Origin: Rhizopus arrhizus
Lineage: Eukaryota; Mucoromycota; Mucoromycetes; Mucorales; Rhizopodaceae
Assembly (NCBI GenBank): GCA_024220505.1
Contig: JAKZZE010000031.1
Span: 496,001-560,000 of the forward strand
Direction of reading: 5' to 3'
DNA: 64,000 nt
Below are positions 10,330-22,238 of this stretch, one piece after another; position 1 is the first letter of the stretch; every line of letters starts with the position of its first letter. Position numbers and translations under genes: made by a program. The notes beneath the pieces are model-generated. The model was not told where the DNA came from, made no database searches, and was given only the letters and a program-made list of their open reading frames with translations.

Positions 10330-10930
10330 CAAATACAAGCTCGCTACAATTATGTCCCCTGACTCTACTAAGCCAACACACACTACAATTCTGATGAGTA
10401 ATCTCAATCCAGAGGAAACTGCAGACCTGCTTTCAAAGTTTGAAGCTTGTCGCAAAACTTTAGCTTGTCCTCTATGTGCAAAAAGAGGAGTATTTGGCCG
10501 CAATGGCGGCACTAAGACTGAGCTCCCACAGCCAATTTTTCACTGCAATATCGATCCATCCGGAGCCTTCGCAAGCTTGTCGACCCTAATACTAATGAAT
10601 CATATATGCATCGTTTCAAAGGGTTATCTCGATCTTTACTACTATACAGTGATGACCAATTTACTAAGTTTAGTAGCCAAGCTTCTGCCGTTGACTACAT
10701 TGAGAAACGCGACAACAACATCTGTCAAGAGATATACACCTTATTATACGACTGCTGTGGCAGAGTTTCTCATCCCGGAGATCCATTGCATGATTTTTGG
10801 ACAGACAAAATGCAAGAAGCTTATGGCTACAGAGAACTTTGTTACAGAAAATGGAGAAAGACACATGGACTCAACAAGTTCCACTACTGGCTGAAACACC
10901 AAGAAGCTCGAGCTAAACTATCATCAAAAA
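10330..10930 (+). mobile_element. LINE ORF fragment with zinc-finger segment and endonuclease C-terminus
   Basis: Plus-strand coding relic. The first part reads LMSNLNPEETADLL followed by a Cys pair segment ACPLCAKRGVFGRNGG and PIFHCN. After a frame change near 10565 it continues as MHRFKGLSRSLLLYSDD, then the pattern ELCYRKWRKTHGLNKFHYWL up to about 10920. This C-terminal layout (Tyr/Trp-rich stretch, then an Ala/Arg-rich end) is one I associate with the endonuclease end of Mucoromycota LINE ORFs. It joins tail-to-tail with the minus-strand ORF1 relic at about 10934. Confidence 0.5.
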
Positions 10931-10933
10931 GGG

Positions 10934-12200
10934 CTATTTTTTTTTGGCTCTTTCAACAGCTGAAATAGGTGTAAATGCTTCAGTGTTATTACGTTTCTGT
11001 ATATCCATAGAGAGGCTATTAAATGTGACAAGTGGGTACAGTAACCTCTTAGTGGCTACTTTTCTTCCCGGTTTCTTTTGACTTGAATCTTCATTGCTTT
11101 GGGTAAATAGGTTTCTACGATCAATATTCTCTTCATCTACTGAACCTAAGGTAGAAATGGCCTCTTGGAATTCATCTTTTTCTTCGGTTACAGATGTGCT
11201 GTCGGGCTTACTGTTATCTCCTGCTGACGTTCCCGTATCCATTTCTTGAGGACTGTTAAATAAAAGTATCTCTTTTTCAGTGTTCATCATCCTACAGCAG
11301 TGGGTCATCTTTTGTTCTCTCTTACGATTCCAAGGAGCATTAGGACATTGGGTTTTCAAATGCTGAGTACTTTCACAGATGAAGCAGATGTTTCTTCTAC
11401 ACAGTAGCACTAGAAAATTCACTCCTGTATGATAATCAACATGGCAATGGTTGCAAATGGGCTTCAAATCACTCCAAACAATATGTAAGTAGTGACCTTG
11501 TTCCCAAGATGTAATTTAGGGTGTAAGAGGTTCACAACTTTTTGCTTTAGTCTTGACAAGAGTAACATATTCTTTGCAATTAAACCATCCACTGTATGAT
11601 GGAACCCTATTTCCAAAATACTTCCATAATTTTCAAATAACTGTATCTGTAAAGGCTTTAACTTTTCATCCTTTTCATAAGGAATATTAGTGATCCTTAT
11701 TCTGATCACCTCTGAGTTTTTATCCATCATTGCTTGTACTTTGCTTTTTCTACCAATAATCAAAAACTCCTTACTTAATGCTTCCATCCTATCTTCTTCA
11801 TTATCAAAACTAAGCTCAATATACTCATGAGATCCACCGATTTTTCTTTTTTTTTGAGGTCTATGTCTGTAGGAAATTGGTCTCTAAGGACAAGGTTAAG
11901 ACTTCTATCTTTAAAGCCTCCAAATTCTGAGGCTGCAACAATAATGAAATGCTTATCAATATCTTGAAGAAAAACTGTTTGACTTTCCAGAATAGTACCA
12001 TTACTATTATCTGAATTGTAAAATGAAGCACTTCGTTTTTGTTTTTTAACTGTTTTGGCCCATGTTTTGAATCCAAACGGTTTGTTGTTGGGATTATGGC
12101 GAGAATCGGCTATCCCAGGAGGATTTTTAGCCTCATTAGGAATGTCGTAATTAATATCGGAAAGAACCTGAAAATATCTGATTATTAGGTTACATATCAA
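10934..12200 (-). mobile_element. LINE ORF1 (Gag-like) relic with zinc knuckle
   Basis: Three minus-strand frames (12200-11775, 11787-11464, 11467-10934) overlap at their ends and read as one protein broken by two frameshifts. The middle part (VIRIRITNIPYEKDEKLKPL ... SILEIGFH) resembles an RRM-like fold. The last part carries a CCHC zinc knuckle, CFICESTQHLKTQC (C-x2-C-x4-H-x4-C), preceded by a second Cys/His cluster (ICNHCHVDYH), then a low-complexity acidic tail. This order is typical of LINE ORF1 nucleic-acid-binding proteins. No cellular gene explanation fits better. Confidence 0.6.
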
Positions 12201-13689
12201 GTAAAGCAGCTTTTAGGACTTGGTTGAAATTCTTAGGTCAATTTTTGAGTACCAGTGACATTAAATGGAGACAAATAAAGGTTCTTACTTTGTCCTCTTA
12301 TCGTGATAAACTTGTGCATAAAAATATAATCTACGTAAGTGGAATTTGTATATTGAATAAGTTGAAAAGGTCAGTTCCACAATTTATTTTTTTGTGTTAG
12401 AGTGTAACTTTAAATCAGTTCCAAAAAAATTTTAACAATGTACGCTCAAAAAAATCTGAAAGGCCATTGTCAGAAGATTCCACCAAAAAGACCACCAAAT
12501 ACACAGCCATTTTTTATACGTCTCACTATGGCTCTCATTCCAAGTTTTAATAATTCTTCTCACGTTGGGACGTTTCACACAGTACATATATTAATCATGT
12601 GAAACGTATAATGAGAGCTATATCCAAAGCAAAATTGAACAATAAATAGTAATGATCCTTATTGTTGACCATTTCTGTAAATGAATAATAATAAATCAGG
12701 TACACATTTAATCTTTGAGCTGGCTGGAAGAATTTCATATAAATGTATCTTTCCTCTCAGGGAACATCCAGTGAATGTCCTAGATTTATTAAAGTGTAAT
12801 AAGATTTATACTACGTAAGGAATTGAAAGTTTTCATAACAGATTTAGTAATCATCTTTCAAATAAACATGTCAATTATTGCATTTGCGCTCACAGTCACC
12901 CATCTACCCTCTAACTGATGAAAGAATATAAATAGTATAATTTGTAATGATTTTCATTTTTATAATCAAGGTTGTCTTAAATAAAGTTCATTCTCAAAGA
13001 GTATTCTTTGGTTTTGTATTATTATTTCCTTAATTGCACCATTTTCAGAAAGTAAAGTCATATTTTTACAAACTTTATAATACAATATGTACAAAAAAGC
13101 GACAAGCAAGCGCGACATTTATTTCTGGAAATAGCGTAATTTGACAGAATATAGTATAAAAGAGCACTATCTTTTATAAGATAATAAAAGAAAAAAAAAT
13201 TAGTTTAATACTACCAGCAGTTATGCTATTGTATGGTTTTCCTAATGTATTCAAAACACTGTCTTCTTCTTTTTGTTTACAATACTATTACTTCAGTTTT
13301 CGATTTCTTTACATTTGATGGCGCTTTAAGACTAAGTCGAGATGGTTGAATTAATTTTATTGGAGGTATATTTTTTGTACGAAAAGAGTAGGTATGTAAA
13401 TATGTTGACAAACTTTATTAGAGCATGAGTTAATTCATCATTTATCGCTTTATTGTTTGAAACGTTATTAAAGGTAGATCAACGAAGTGACATGCAAAAA
13501 AGAGGTTTTAATCTCTTTAGTTCAGATTGTAGTTGTTCATTTTGATGCTTCAAACTGAGGCTTTTTTCTGTATATTTCTTTTCATGTAACGCTCCCTCCA
13601 TGGCAGCTTTTACTGAAATCATTCTATCAATTAAAAATGTGAAAAGGTAAAGCGATATTAGTATCTTGTTACATTCAACTATCTGTCTT
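12201..13689. other. Gene-free stretch with an imperfect hairpin
   Basis: No supported gene. Around 12590-12612 an imperfect hairpin is formed by CGTTTCAC and GTGAAACG, with flanking GGCTCTCATT / AATGAGAGCT partly paired outside it (12530-12625). 12880-13020 has TATA-like and AATAAA strings reminiscent of an LTR, but no second copy exists in the window. Confidence 0.35.
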
Positions 13690-14310
13690 GTTTTTTATTA
13701 TTTACGAATTCCTCCGAAATAAACGTAACAGGCATAATGATACCTGCATTCTTGTATAAATAGTCCTGCAATCAATAATTAATGCTATTTGTGTTAAGAT
13801 GCATTTGGTTTGACGATACATGATTCTTAACTTTATCAATCTGCTGCTTAACCTGTTAAACTAACATTAATAATAGCAAGGTGGTGCTACCAAAAAAGAT
13901 ACATCACTAGCGATCTAGTCATCTTTTATATGGGTAATTCTGGTAGTATACGTTGGTGGACTATTAGCAACTAAACGACTTCCGGATAATTTAGGATGTC
14001 GGGTTCCTAGCACAACAAGATTGGTATGGTATTGTTTGTTGTATGTTATGGTTGCTGAACTCGTTTTTAAGCTATAGGCGTTGAAAGCATTTATTAGCCC
14101 AGATCCCTCTTGATTGAACTGGCTCTGGACATGCTTGCAAGAAGACTTGTTGATTCCATCAATGAAGTATATAACAAGCAGCAAAGCCTTACATCTGCTA
14201 GCAAATATCGCTGTAGAGAAGCATGTCGAAGCAAACAAGTCTCCAGCAACAATTGATTTTGTTCTGTATAAATTTAAAAGACTTTTGAATTCAAAAAAAC
14301 CATAACCTTA
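13690..14310 (-). pseudogene. C-terminal part of the unnamed gene family, copy 3
   Basis: Minus-strand frame 14238-13915 ends in PPTYTTRITHIKDD, matching RPTPYITRITKIKD in copy 1. Further down the same strand VKQQIDKVKNHV and DYLYKNAGIIMPVTFISEEF match the end of copy 1 (QFKQQILKAKNQV and NHDNVVVMPVALTSTEYV). Stops and frame changes between the pieces show it is dead, unless unrecognised introns connect them (a GTATCG...TTGCAG segment of about 54 nt could be one). Below 13622 a short minus-strand coiled-coil frame (KKYTEKSLSLKHQNEQLQSE) continues to about 13483. Confidence 0.45.
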
Positions 14311-15584
14311 CAAGAACAAAGCTACTATTTGCTATAGGAAGTTATTTTACACTGAGCTTTGAACAAATTCCAATTTAACCCCATGAAAATACGCAAGGAA
14401 CTTATCCGGTTCAATTCGTTGTTTAAAGGAAAGTTAAAGAAAGAAAATGAACAAATTAATAGAATTTCCTATTACTCATTGAAAAAGGGTCCAAGACCTG
14501 GGTAAGTGAAGAAAAAGAAAACACTTAAGTAGTGTAATATTTTAAAGCTATAAACTATTCATAATATTTATTATCTAATATTAATATCAAATAAAAAGAC
14601 TTGAAATGTTTTTATATTCCATATAAATTTCATTACTTGAGTGAAATATACACAATTTCTATAAAAAGAGATTTGTATATCTTTGATTGTAGCTGCCGTT
14701 TCCCCGTTCGCAGCAGCTGTGCCAATATCTGTAGTTTTTTTTTTTGAGGATATAAAGAGTCCTAAAAATATGTTTCTATTTCTATTTTAAAGTAAATAAA
14801 AAACTGTTTAGAGGCTTTCAGAGTGTATTTGAACATAACTGTATAATATCCTAAAACTCTTTTATATGAAATCAGCACCAGTATTACAATAGTTGATCGT
14901 GAATATTGCTTATAGATTTTGTCACAATATTTGAATTCAAGTACAGCTAATACATATGTTTTAATAAACAGTATGATCAAAAATTTTAGTAAGATGTAGA
15001 GAGAATGATGTTGTAATAAAGGAGAAATACTTAATCCAAAGGATACTCGACATGGAAGTTTCCATAAAAACAATAATAAAAATAGAGTCAGAATTGAGGA
15101 TTACACAAAATCAAAGTAAAGTTTGCATGAAACGAAACAAAGCCTTTTTTTTATGATAGATAATTGACCAACAAATGAAAACGAAAGGCATAGAGAAATA
15201 GGAAAGTGGATTGGTTACATTAAGACCATGAAGATAGTATAAACAAACATCTATGCTCATTTCCACATCTGCATAAAACTAATAGGTGTTTGTGCAACAT
15301 ATTAATGAAAGAAAAAGTAACATTATCAAGCTGCAAAGGGTTCATGTTAATAACATGCAATGAAAAAAAAATTCATAAATAAAATGGTTTATATATTTTC
15401 CTATGGATCCACATAATGATATGCTAAGTGGGTCCATTAGGCCATAGTCTATAGGTTCATTCAAGGTTTGTCTGACTTATAAAAACTTAGCCTTTGTTAT
15501 AGTACAGACATCTACTAAAAGATATCCAAACATAACTTATGCTTACATAAATGTTTATCTCGTATTCGTTTTCTTTTCTTTCTT

Positions 15585-15623
<39 letters not shown>

Positions 15624-16284
15624 GAGGAAAAGAGTTACCTATAATAATTTTGAGCTTTAAAGGTCCAAACTATCGATCAATATATCATAAATCAAGCTAT
15701 ATCCAAGTCCTTTTATGATTACATTGTTTGATATAAACAAGAAGTAACTGGCAAAAAAAAACCGGTACTGTTCTTCTTGATATTCTCATTATGAATAACT
15801 CCAAAAGCATGCCATTATCTCCCTTTTTTTTATTTGTGTCGAAAAAAAAAATTCAAGGGGCTTTAATTTCTCACATACAACATGTTTTTATCTGATTTGT
15901 AACATGCCCTACTTGATTGTGTTCTTAGCAATCAAAAATAAAGTTTTATGACCATAATTCTGTCAAAAATCTTATGTACAACCATCATTACTTTAATTTG
16001 TTTGAGCTTTTTTCTTCTCATGTGAAAAGCACGTCATCTTGTTTTGAAACAATAGACAAAGGCTTAAGAGTATATTTTCAAGAGATATTTTGATTTCTTG
16101 ATAAGTTCTTATATAAAAAGTTTTTTAATTGGATAAGGGGGTCCTTTTTTGTTGTCCGTAAGCTCTTGTTTCTAACCTTAACCCGCTTTCCTAATATGGA
16201 ATTTGTGACAGTCTTGTTTTTAAGCTTATAACCTTTTTTTTTTTTCCCTACAAACTGATCTCTACCTTTTTATTCATAGTTAAG
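14311..16284. other. Intergenic, AT-rich
   Basis: No supported gene. A 103-codon minus-strand frame (15073-14762) is AT-rich and hydrophobic and lacks recognisable motifs. A CTTT-rich tract runs into a 34-nt T homopolymer at 15587-15620. Confidence 0.45.
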
Positions 16285-17892
16285 ATGTCTAAAGCTTCCA
16301 AGCAACGCAGAAACGAAAAGCGAAAAGCCCAAAGACTTGCTAAAAAAAACAATAATCATCAGAGAGCGCCACAGCCCAACATTCGACCAGTTCCCTTTGA
16401 TCGCTCTCAATTATGTTATAGTTGGTCTTTCTCTCGAAACCTTGGCCCAGGTCTCGTCAATGCATTTAACACCTGCTTTTTGAATGCAGTGCTATGCTGC
16501 CTGACATATACAGCCCCTCTCACGCAATATTTGTTGACTGACAATCATAAGAAAAACTGTAAGAAGGTTTTACATACATTAAAGGAACAGAAAAACAAAC
16601 TAAAACTTATACACAGGTACCATTCATGGTTTCTGTGGCCTTTGCGCCATGTCAGAGCATGTGAACAAATGCTTCACAACTGCTAAAAGCTTGATGCGCT
16701 TTTCGGCTATAAGCCCTAATTACTTCACAAGCAATTTGAAGAGTATATATCAAAAATTAAAAAAGACAGAAGCAGACAAGAAAAAAAACTAAACATACTC
16801 TTAATATAGAAATTTCTTCAAATCTTTTGCTTGGTAGACAAGAAGATGCACATGAATTTTTCATGTTTTTGCTTGACGCGTTTACCAAATCATATACACC
16901 CCTCAACAGGTAAAATAGCAAGAAACAAGTGGTGTTTTCCCCTGAGGCATAAAAAGATTTTATAGCTAAGCCACAATTCTTTTTATAGCAAGTTGACTCC
17001 ACAAGAAGAAGATGCTGGTTTGGTACATACCATTTTTGGTGGCAAACTGCAGTCTCAGGTGACTTGCAATAATTGTAAAGCAAATTCAAACAGCTATGAT
17101 CGTTTCCTTGATCTTAGTGTTCAAATCAATGGCGAAAAATCCATTCAGAATGCTCTCTCACGATTTATTGAAGCTGATACCATTGATGGCTATAATTGTG
17201 ATACATGCAAACAAAAAGTAAAGGCCTACAAACAAATGACTGCCAATGAAGTGCCTCATAATTTGGTAATCCACTTGAAGCGTTTCGAATACGATATGTA
17301 TTCTAATGGTATGCGCAAAATCCATAAACGTGTAAAGTTCCCAGAAACACTGGACATGGCTCCGTATATCAGCAAAGAAAAGAAAGTCCAAGCTGCTGAA
17401 TACAAGTTGTACGCTGTCTTGGTGCATGCTGGCTCCTCTTGTGACGCTGGCCACTATTTTGCTTATGTCAAGAACCCACAAGGCGGATGGCTTCTCATTA
17501 ATGATGAAACAGTTCATCCCGTTTCCATCAACGAAGTGCTTTCCCAAAGAGCATACATGCTCTTTTATGAGCAGTCTTCATTCATCACAAAGAGCAGTAG
17601 TAATCACAAGCCAAAGCAAGAGAATGAAATAAAAAGACCTTTGGATTTCAAGCTGCCAGAACCTGCTCACGCAAAGAAGTGCTTGAAGAGAGAACGTGAA
17701 GAAGAAGCTGTTCCAGTGGCTGCAAAGAAGGTTAAATTTGATGAGATGGAATATGCCATAGCAACTGAACCAGAAGCATGGGTGGTAAGACCAGCTGGTA
17801 TGCCTTACCGTTCACTTCTTGGCAACCAATCACCAAGAACATACAGCAATGCGATGGGCCACATTAGTCAGTGGACTATTGGCACTGTATAA
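16285..17892 (+). CDS. Ubiquitin-specific protease, USP36/USP42-like
   Basis: Cysteine protease that removes ubiquitin from proteins. Exons inferred: 16285-16558, 16617-16742, 16810-16909, 16989-17892 (introns 58, 67 and 79 nt, all GT-AG), giving 467 aa in one consistent frame. The Cys box GLVNAFNTCFLN holds catalytic Cys64. A CxxC-type segment (GFCGLCAMSEHV) and RQEDAHEFFMFLLDA follow across the intron joins. The zinc-ribbon Cys pairs CNNC and CDTC are present. The His box GSSCDAGHYFAYV has catalytic His322, followed by INDETV. The C-terminus has a basic stretch near KKCLKREREEE, a possible nuclear localisation signal. The N-terminus is Lys/Arg-rich. The layout and the FCxLC segment point to the nucleolar USP36/42 (fungal Ubp) branch. 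The family call is sure, the subfamily less so. Confidence 0.9.
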
Positions 17893-18509
17893 ACTTTTCT
17901 CTTTTTTTTTATAATAATAAATTATGTACAAAAAAAAAACACTAGAAAAAATTCAAAATCATCATATGTCTTTTTTACAATTTGTTTTTATCTGAATAAG
18001 ATCATAGAATTGTTTATATTTTTCAAAAAATAACTTTGTGACAGCATTGAATACGCATGACATAAAGGATTGCGACCTTGTGCTAGATAATGCACCTGTT
18101 TAGACACTGTATGCTATAAAGGGGTTTATTAAAAAGGTGGCGTTATAAATTTATAAATCTTTCACTCTATTCTTTTCATATTGAATCTTATTGTAGATTT
18201 CTGAAGCTAAATTACAGAACTAAAAGTATATGCTAAGAGCTGATGGCCAAAATATATAACTTAACGTTAAGGCTCATAAGATTAAAAGGACACGCTATAG
18301 ATGACAGAATAGATGAATACATAAGATACAGAGCTTTCAAGTCATTTGAGAAAATGATGAGCAAAATTCAATAAACGGAATAATTTTAGTAAATTGAGCG
18401 AATCGATGTTTGTTGGTCTAAGCCAACTTTAGCAAATTCTTTTGCAAAGACTGGTAGTTAAAAGTCATTGAACATTTTATTTTGTTTTTGATGTTTCCTT
18501 TGTACTCAT
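17893..18509. other. Convergent intergenic region
   Basis: Between the 3' ends of the deubiquitinase (+) and the BAP31-like gene (-). Contains T-rich and A-rich runs and AATAATAAATTATG near 17910, a likely polyadenylation region. No gene seen. Confidence 0.5.
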
Positions 18510-19578
18510 TTACAGATCTTTTTTAGCTTCACTAGTACCGAGACTACTTTCCAATTCGTTGTACTCTGTGGCCAATCTATCAAACTCCTTCTGCTGCTGA
18601 GCAGCTTGCTTTTTTAAAGTTTCATAGTCCAAATTTTGACGCTTCAATTCTTTGATTTGGGTATTTAATGCCTCAACTTGTTTCTTATAATCACTTTCCA
18701 TATTGATCAAGCGCTGCTGACCATCAGTTACTTCAGCTGTCTATTTGATGAATTAAGCACTTTTTCCTCTTTTGTTTATAAAAAACTGTCTGCTAACAAA
18801 CCTTGGATTTGGCATGTTTTAATTCTTCTTCACGTTTAACCAATTCTAAGACAAGTGCACTAGTTCTTTCCAGAATGCTATATGCTTTGTTAGCGTCTAG
18901 GTTCATTTGTATTTTGGACAGCAGTCTTATAGACTTACACGGAAAGAAAAAGGGTGAACCCAGTAAGGTATAGATTTCTTTGAGAATAGAACTTTTTAGT
19001 TTTGAGACTAATTTCATATTCATGATCATGATGATGCTCTTGCTCAGCTCTTGCTTCAGATTCGATACGTTGAAGGCGGTTGATAGTATCTATAAGGAAT
19101 AAGATTTTAGAATTCATTACATACGACAAACAATCAAGAACTTACCAATAAATAAAATAAAGATGAAACTGTTAAAAATTCAATTTTTGGTTAGTTATTG
19201 GATATCATATTTCTTGCCTAGTCCTTACCCAAAAACAATTTTAAATGTATACATAACGTTAGCCATCTATCATGAAAGGTAAGCAAATGAAGAGCATACA
19301 CGTATATGAAAAATAATAAGAATGCTTACTTGTGGTGATTTTAAAGCAAAAGTTAGCATAGCATGACGCCAACGAGAAGGTAAAGGTAACTACAAGGACT
19401 TTCTTTTTAGTTTAAAATACTCTTAATAAAAAACATGTACTTACAACAAGAAGGCCAAAGAGAACCATCTAAAATTCAAACGAGAATATTAAAAATCAAA
19501 GCATGTCTCTAACACACTTTTTTCTTTACTGACCTCAGTGACCATAATGCCAAATGTCAAGGTATAGTAGATTGTCAT
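18510..19578 (-). CDS. BAP31/Yet3-family ER membrane protein
   Basis: Endoplasmic-reticulum membrane protein family involved in cargo export and quality control. Eight exons inferred on the minus strand: 19578-19534, 19468-19445, 19389-19330, 19266-19229, 19168-19146, 19089-18939, 18877-18802, 18740-18510, total 215 aa. All phases agree and all introns are GT-AG. The N-terminus MTIYYTLTFGIMVTE and LPLPSRWRHAML are hallmark BAP31 sequence. Three hydrophobic segments follow, with the signature KKFYSQRNLYLTGFTLFL before the third. The C-terminal half is a coiled coil (residues about 140-205). The protein ends KKDL, which fits the dilysine KKxx ER-retrieval signal. Exons as small as 23-24 nt are notable. 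Divergent upstream neighbour not identified. Confidence 0.9.
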
Positions 19579-20099
19579 TGCTGATCGTATTTACACAGTA
19601 AAAAGAAAAGAAGAGAAAAAAAAAAAAAACTTAAACAAGGTGGTACATAAAAAAGTTTAAATAGTTTGACATCGCACAATTGTGCTACTATGTCTCGGAA
19701 AGCAGCGCCATAACAAAGGAACAATTTATAAACCTTAAAAGAATATGAAAAAATTGCTTTAATACTATGGTTCTTTAACATATACTTTTATCAAGCATCA
19801 TTTAAATAAAATAGTCTTTTTAAATAAAAAAGAGTGAGTATTCTTTCACAGTCGAGTTAACATTTCACTGCCATTCAAGTTAAACATGGATCACTGTCTT
19901 ATGGAGTAGTTGATAAGATATGACCCTATCACTGTTTGAAAATTCTTGCGTGTATCATACGAACTCTACCTTCCGAAGACAAAGGTATTTTGCCTTTTTA
20001 TATATTGACTGAAAGACATCGGAATCGGGTTCAACTCCATCTAAAATATTTTTCGATGTTCACATGAATATAAAAGTGGTACAAATGTATTAAATATGT
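19579..20099. other. Upstream region of the BAP31-like gene
   Basis: AT-rich. A 68-codon minus-strand frame (19781-19575) overlaps the start of the BAP31-like gene and looks spurious. No other gene seen. Confidence 0.45.
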
Positions 20100-20400
20100 T
20101 TAACTCAAGGGATTCTAAGCGGATAATGTTTGAGTGGTTTTTAAGGACTTGACCGATCACGATCTCATCCAAAACAGGTATCTCTTCAAAGAATTGTTGT
20201 CAAAGAGCTTTTAGATGAACAGGATGAATGTGGCAAAAACACTATAGACTGTAACTTTTTTATGGTCATGTAAAATGTAATGCTCGGAAATACCAAGTGT
20301 GGATAGATCTTGGAATATTGAACTTCAACTGGGATCTTTATTATTTCATAAGTTTAAAACTGTTTTTTTTACAAGTCTTTATGTATATAACTGTCTATAT
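20100..20400 (-). mobile_element. LINE 3'-end fragment, copy 2
   Basis: Homologous to the end of the LINE at 830-1180. On the minus strand both give SSIFQDLSTLxxSxxYIL and FATxIxFI, and the DNA shares TCATCCAARACAGG and CAAAGAATTGTTGTCA. It is 5'-truncated and interrupted by stops. Confidence 0.65.
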
Positions 20401-21190
20401 ACAAACCAGATCGACCTAGTTTTTAGAATCATTTGCATGAACTTATGGAGTTGCTCAGTGATGTGATAATCATTGTTGAGAACGTGATATGAAAATAGCT
20501 CTTGTGGTGTATTTTCGTTTAATAGGTGGATATTGTCACCATCTTTATTTCCTACGTCGCGTTCAAGTTCTTCATTGCTCTGCTCTGTCTTTGTCCCACC
20601 CTCCTTTTTTTTCTTTATCTTTGGCTTGGCATTGTTGACTAGATACCTATAAAATGAAAGTCAGAATTGAGAATGGTTATATCATGCATAAAATGGTCAT
20701 CTGCAATCGAGGCCATTTTTTTCTAGCTGTCTTTGCTAATTCAGCTGTTATTTCGAAGTCTTTGATAACAACTATGTCCTCAGACTTGCTTTCATTAAAA
20801 GAAAATGATGACAATACCGACGAAAGAGAAATTTCTCGTTTTGCACTTGGATAAATCGAAGAATATGCGTATCTTAGGTTAGATTACAAATCGTTATAGC
20901 ATTTTCGACGTTGTCGAATTCTTTGGTGGTATCTCCATAATTTCTTACAAAGCCAGATAGTAGACTGTGCCGAACTACTTTGATTTAATACTTCATTACT
21001 GAACACTAAAGGAAAGAAAAGGAGCTATTTATAAGCATAAAGAACCCAAGGGTACCAGTTACCTGCCATTTAAGAGTGAGATATCTGTATCAGCAAAGCG
21101 TATTGGAGCGGTAGCAATTAACAAGACAGAGAATAGGTTGTCCCATTTATTTATAAACAGAAAGGATTTATATTATGTGAGGATGATGAT
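20401..21190 (-). pseudogene. Decayed coding stretch, unrecognised
   Basis: A single minus-strand frame can be followed with only a few stops: IRFADTDISLLNGR near 21080, a probable intron (GTAACT...CTTTAG, about 57 nt), then VFSNEVLNQSSSAQSTIWLC, YAYSSIYPSAKREISLSSVL, DIVVIKDFEITAELAKDS and HFMHDITILNSDFHFIG. The composition is protein-like and not compatible with chance AT-rich sequence. It may be a lineage-specific or transposon-carried gene next to the LINE tail at 20100-20400. I do not recognise it. The plus-strand frame at 20654-20854 is its shadow. Confidence 0.4.
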
Positions 21191-22085
21191 GTTGCAACAA
21201 AGTTGCAACATCACAGCATGAAGTAAAATTAAAAAACAATTATTGGTTGCATAGTACTATTCATTAGGACTGTTTCATGTGAACGTTAAAAAAGGATGTA
21301 GCTCATCAATAGCTACATTGACTGTTAGTGAAGTGACTGTATGCTTTTCAAATATTCTCTCCTCTCTCGTATTTTGTTCACACATCTTGTGTCAAAGAAG
21401 CGTTCTGTTAACGTATTTTTGAGTTTATTCATTCTTAAAAGTATTTCATATGCGATCTACAAACTTGCCAAGATTTGGTTAGGTAATTTACTGACATCAA
21501 TAAGTGGTGAATTAGTGAATAGTTGTAGGATCAGTGCTCTTTTTTCATTGTCGATTTCCAATAAGCTTGCCAGAGATTAATTGTCTAAGGACGTATCTCG
21601 AGTTCTTTTTTTTTTATAGCTTCTTTGCGACCCAAGACTCTTATAAATTTTTCACAATTACCCCAAGTCTGCTACTGAATAACCAAGATAGGCTATAAAT
21701 GTAGCTGATGAAAGCTGGAACATTACCTAAAAGCAGGTTCAATATTGGATCATATATTTATTAGGGTTTAGGGTGTCTAATATAAAAATAAGCTTAAAAA
21801 TAACTCGTTGTGAGCAAGGCTATAGTTGTTATTCCTGGAATAATTTCTTTCAAATATATTTATAACAGTCAATGATTGCAGTTTTATGACCAGGATTAAA
21901 AGTTAAGGAGCCTATGTACAAAATTATTTTTGATGAATTAGAAACAAATAGTCTTCTTTTTTTATATCGCAGCTAACAAAAAAGTAAATGTGTGTCTATT
22001 TCTCTGTTTCCTTCAAAGAAAAGAAGACAGTACTAAAAATAAGTTTAAAAATATTATCCTTCATAAATTACCTTAAATAATGAGC
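21191..22085. other. Gene-free stretch
   Basis: No supported gene. Contains a short telomere-like string TTAGGGTTTAGGG near 21763 (only two units, so not meaningful on its own). Confidence 0.4.
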
Positions 22086-22238
22086 ATGTTAATAAGGCAG
22101 CATATTTTATTGTATGACTTTCCTGAAAAAATACGCTTGTATCTAGATTCCCTGACCAGAAACATACGGCAACCCGAAGAACCACCTAATAAAATCAATG
22201 TAAACCAGAAGTTGATCAATCTTTTTGAAAGAGAGTAG
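22086..22238 (+). CDS. Small ORF, 50 aa, unrecognised
   Basis: ATG at 22086, stop at 22236-22238. The protein (LLYDFPEKIRLYLDSL, then IRQPEEPPNKINVNQKL) has charged, mixed composition unlike the surrounding AT-rich DNA, which suggests a coding fragment. No motif is recognised. It may be part of an old transposon or a remnant exon. Confidence 0.2.
   Translation: MLIRQHILLYDFPEKIRLYLDSLTRNIRQPEEPPNKINVNQKLINLFERE

Noticed and set aside
20006..20040. GGGTTCAACTCC as a tRNA B box
   Set aside because: No A box or cloverleaf can be formed upstream at the right distance.
21760..21776. TTAGGGTTTAGGG as an internal telomere
   Set aside because: Only two units with no further array; expected by chance in AT-rich DNA.
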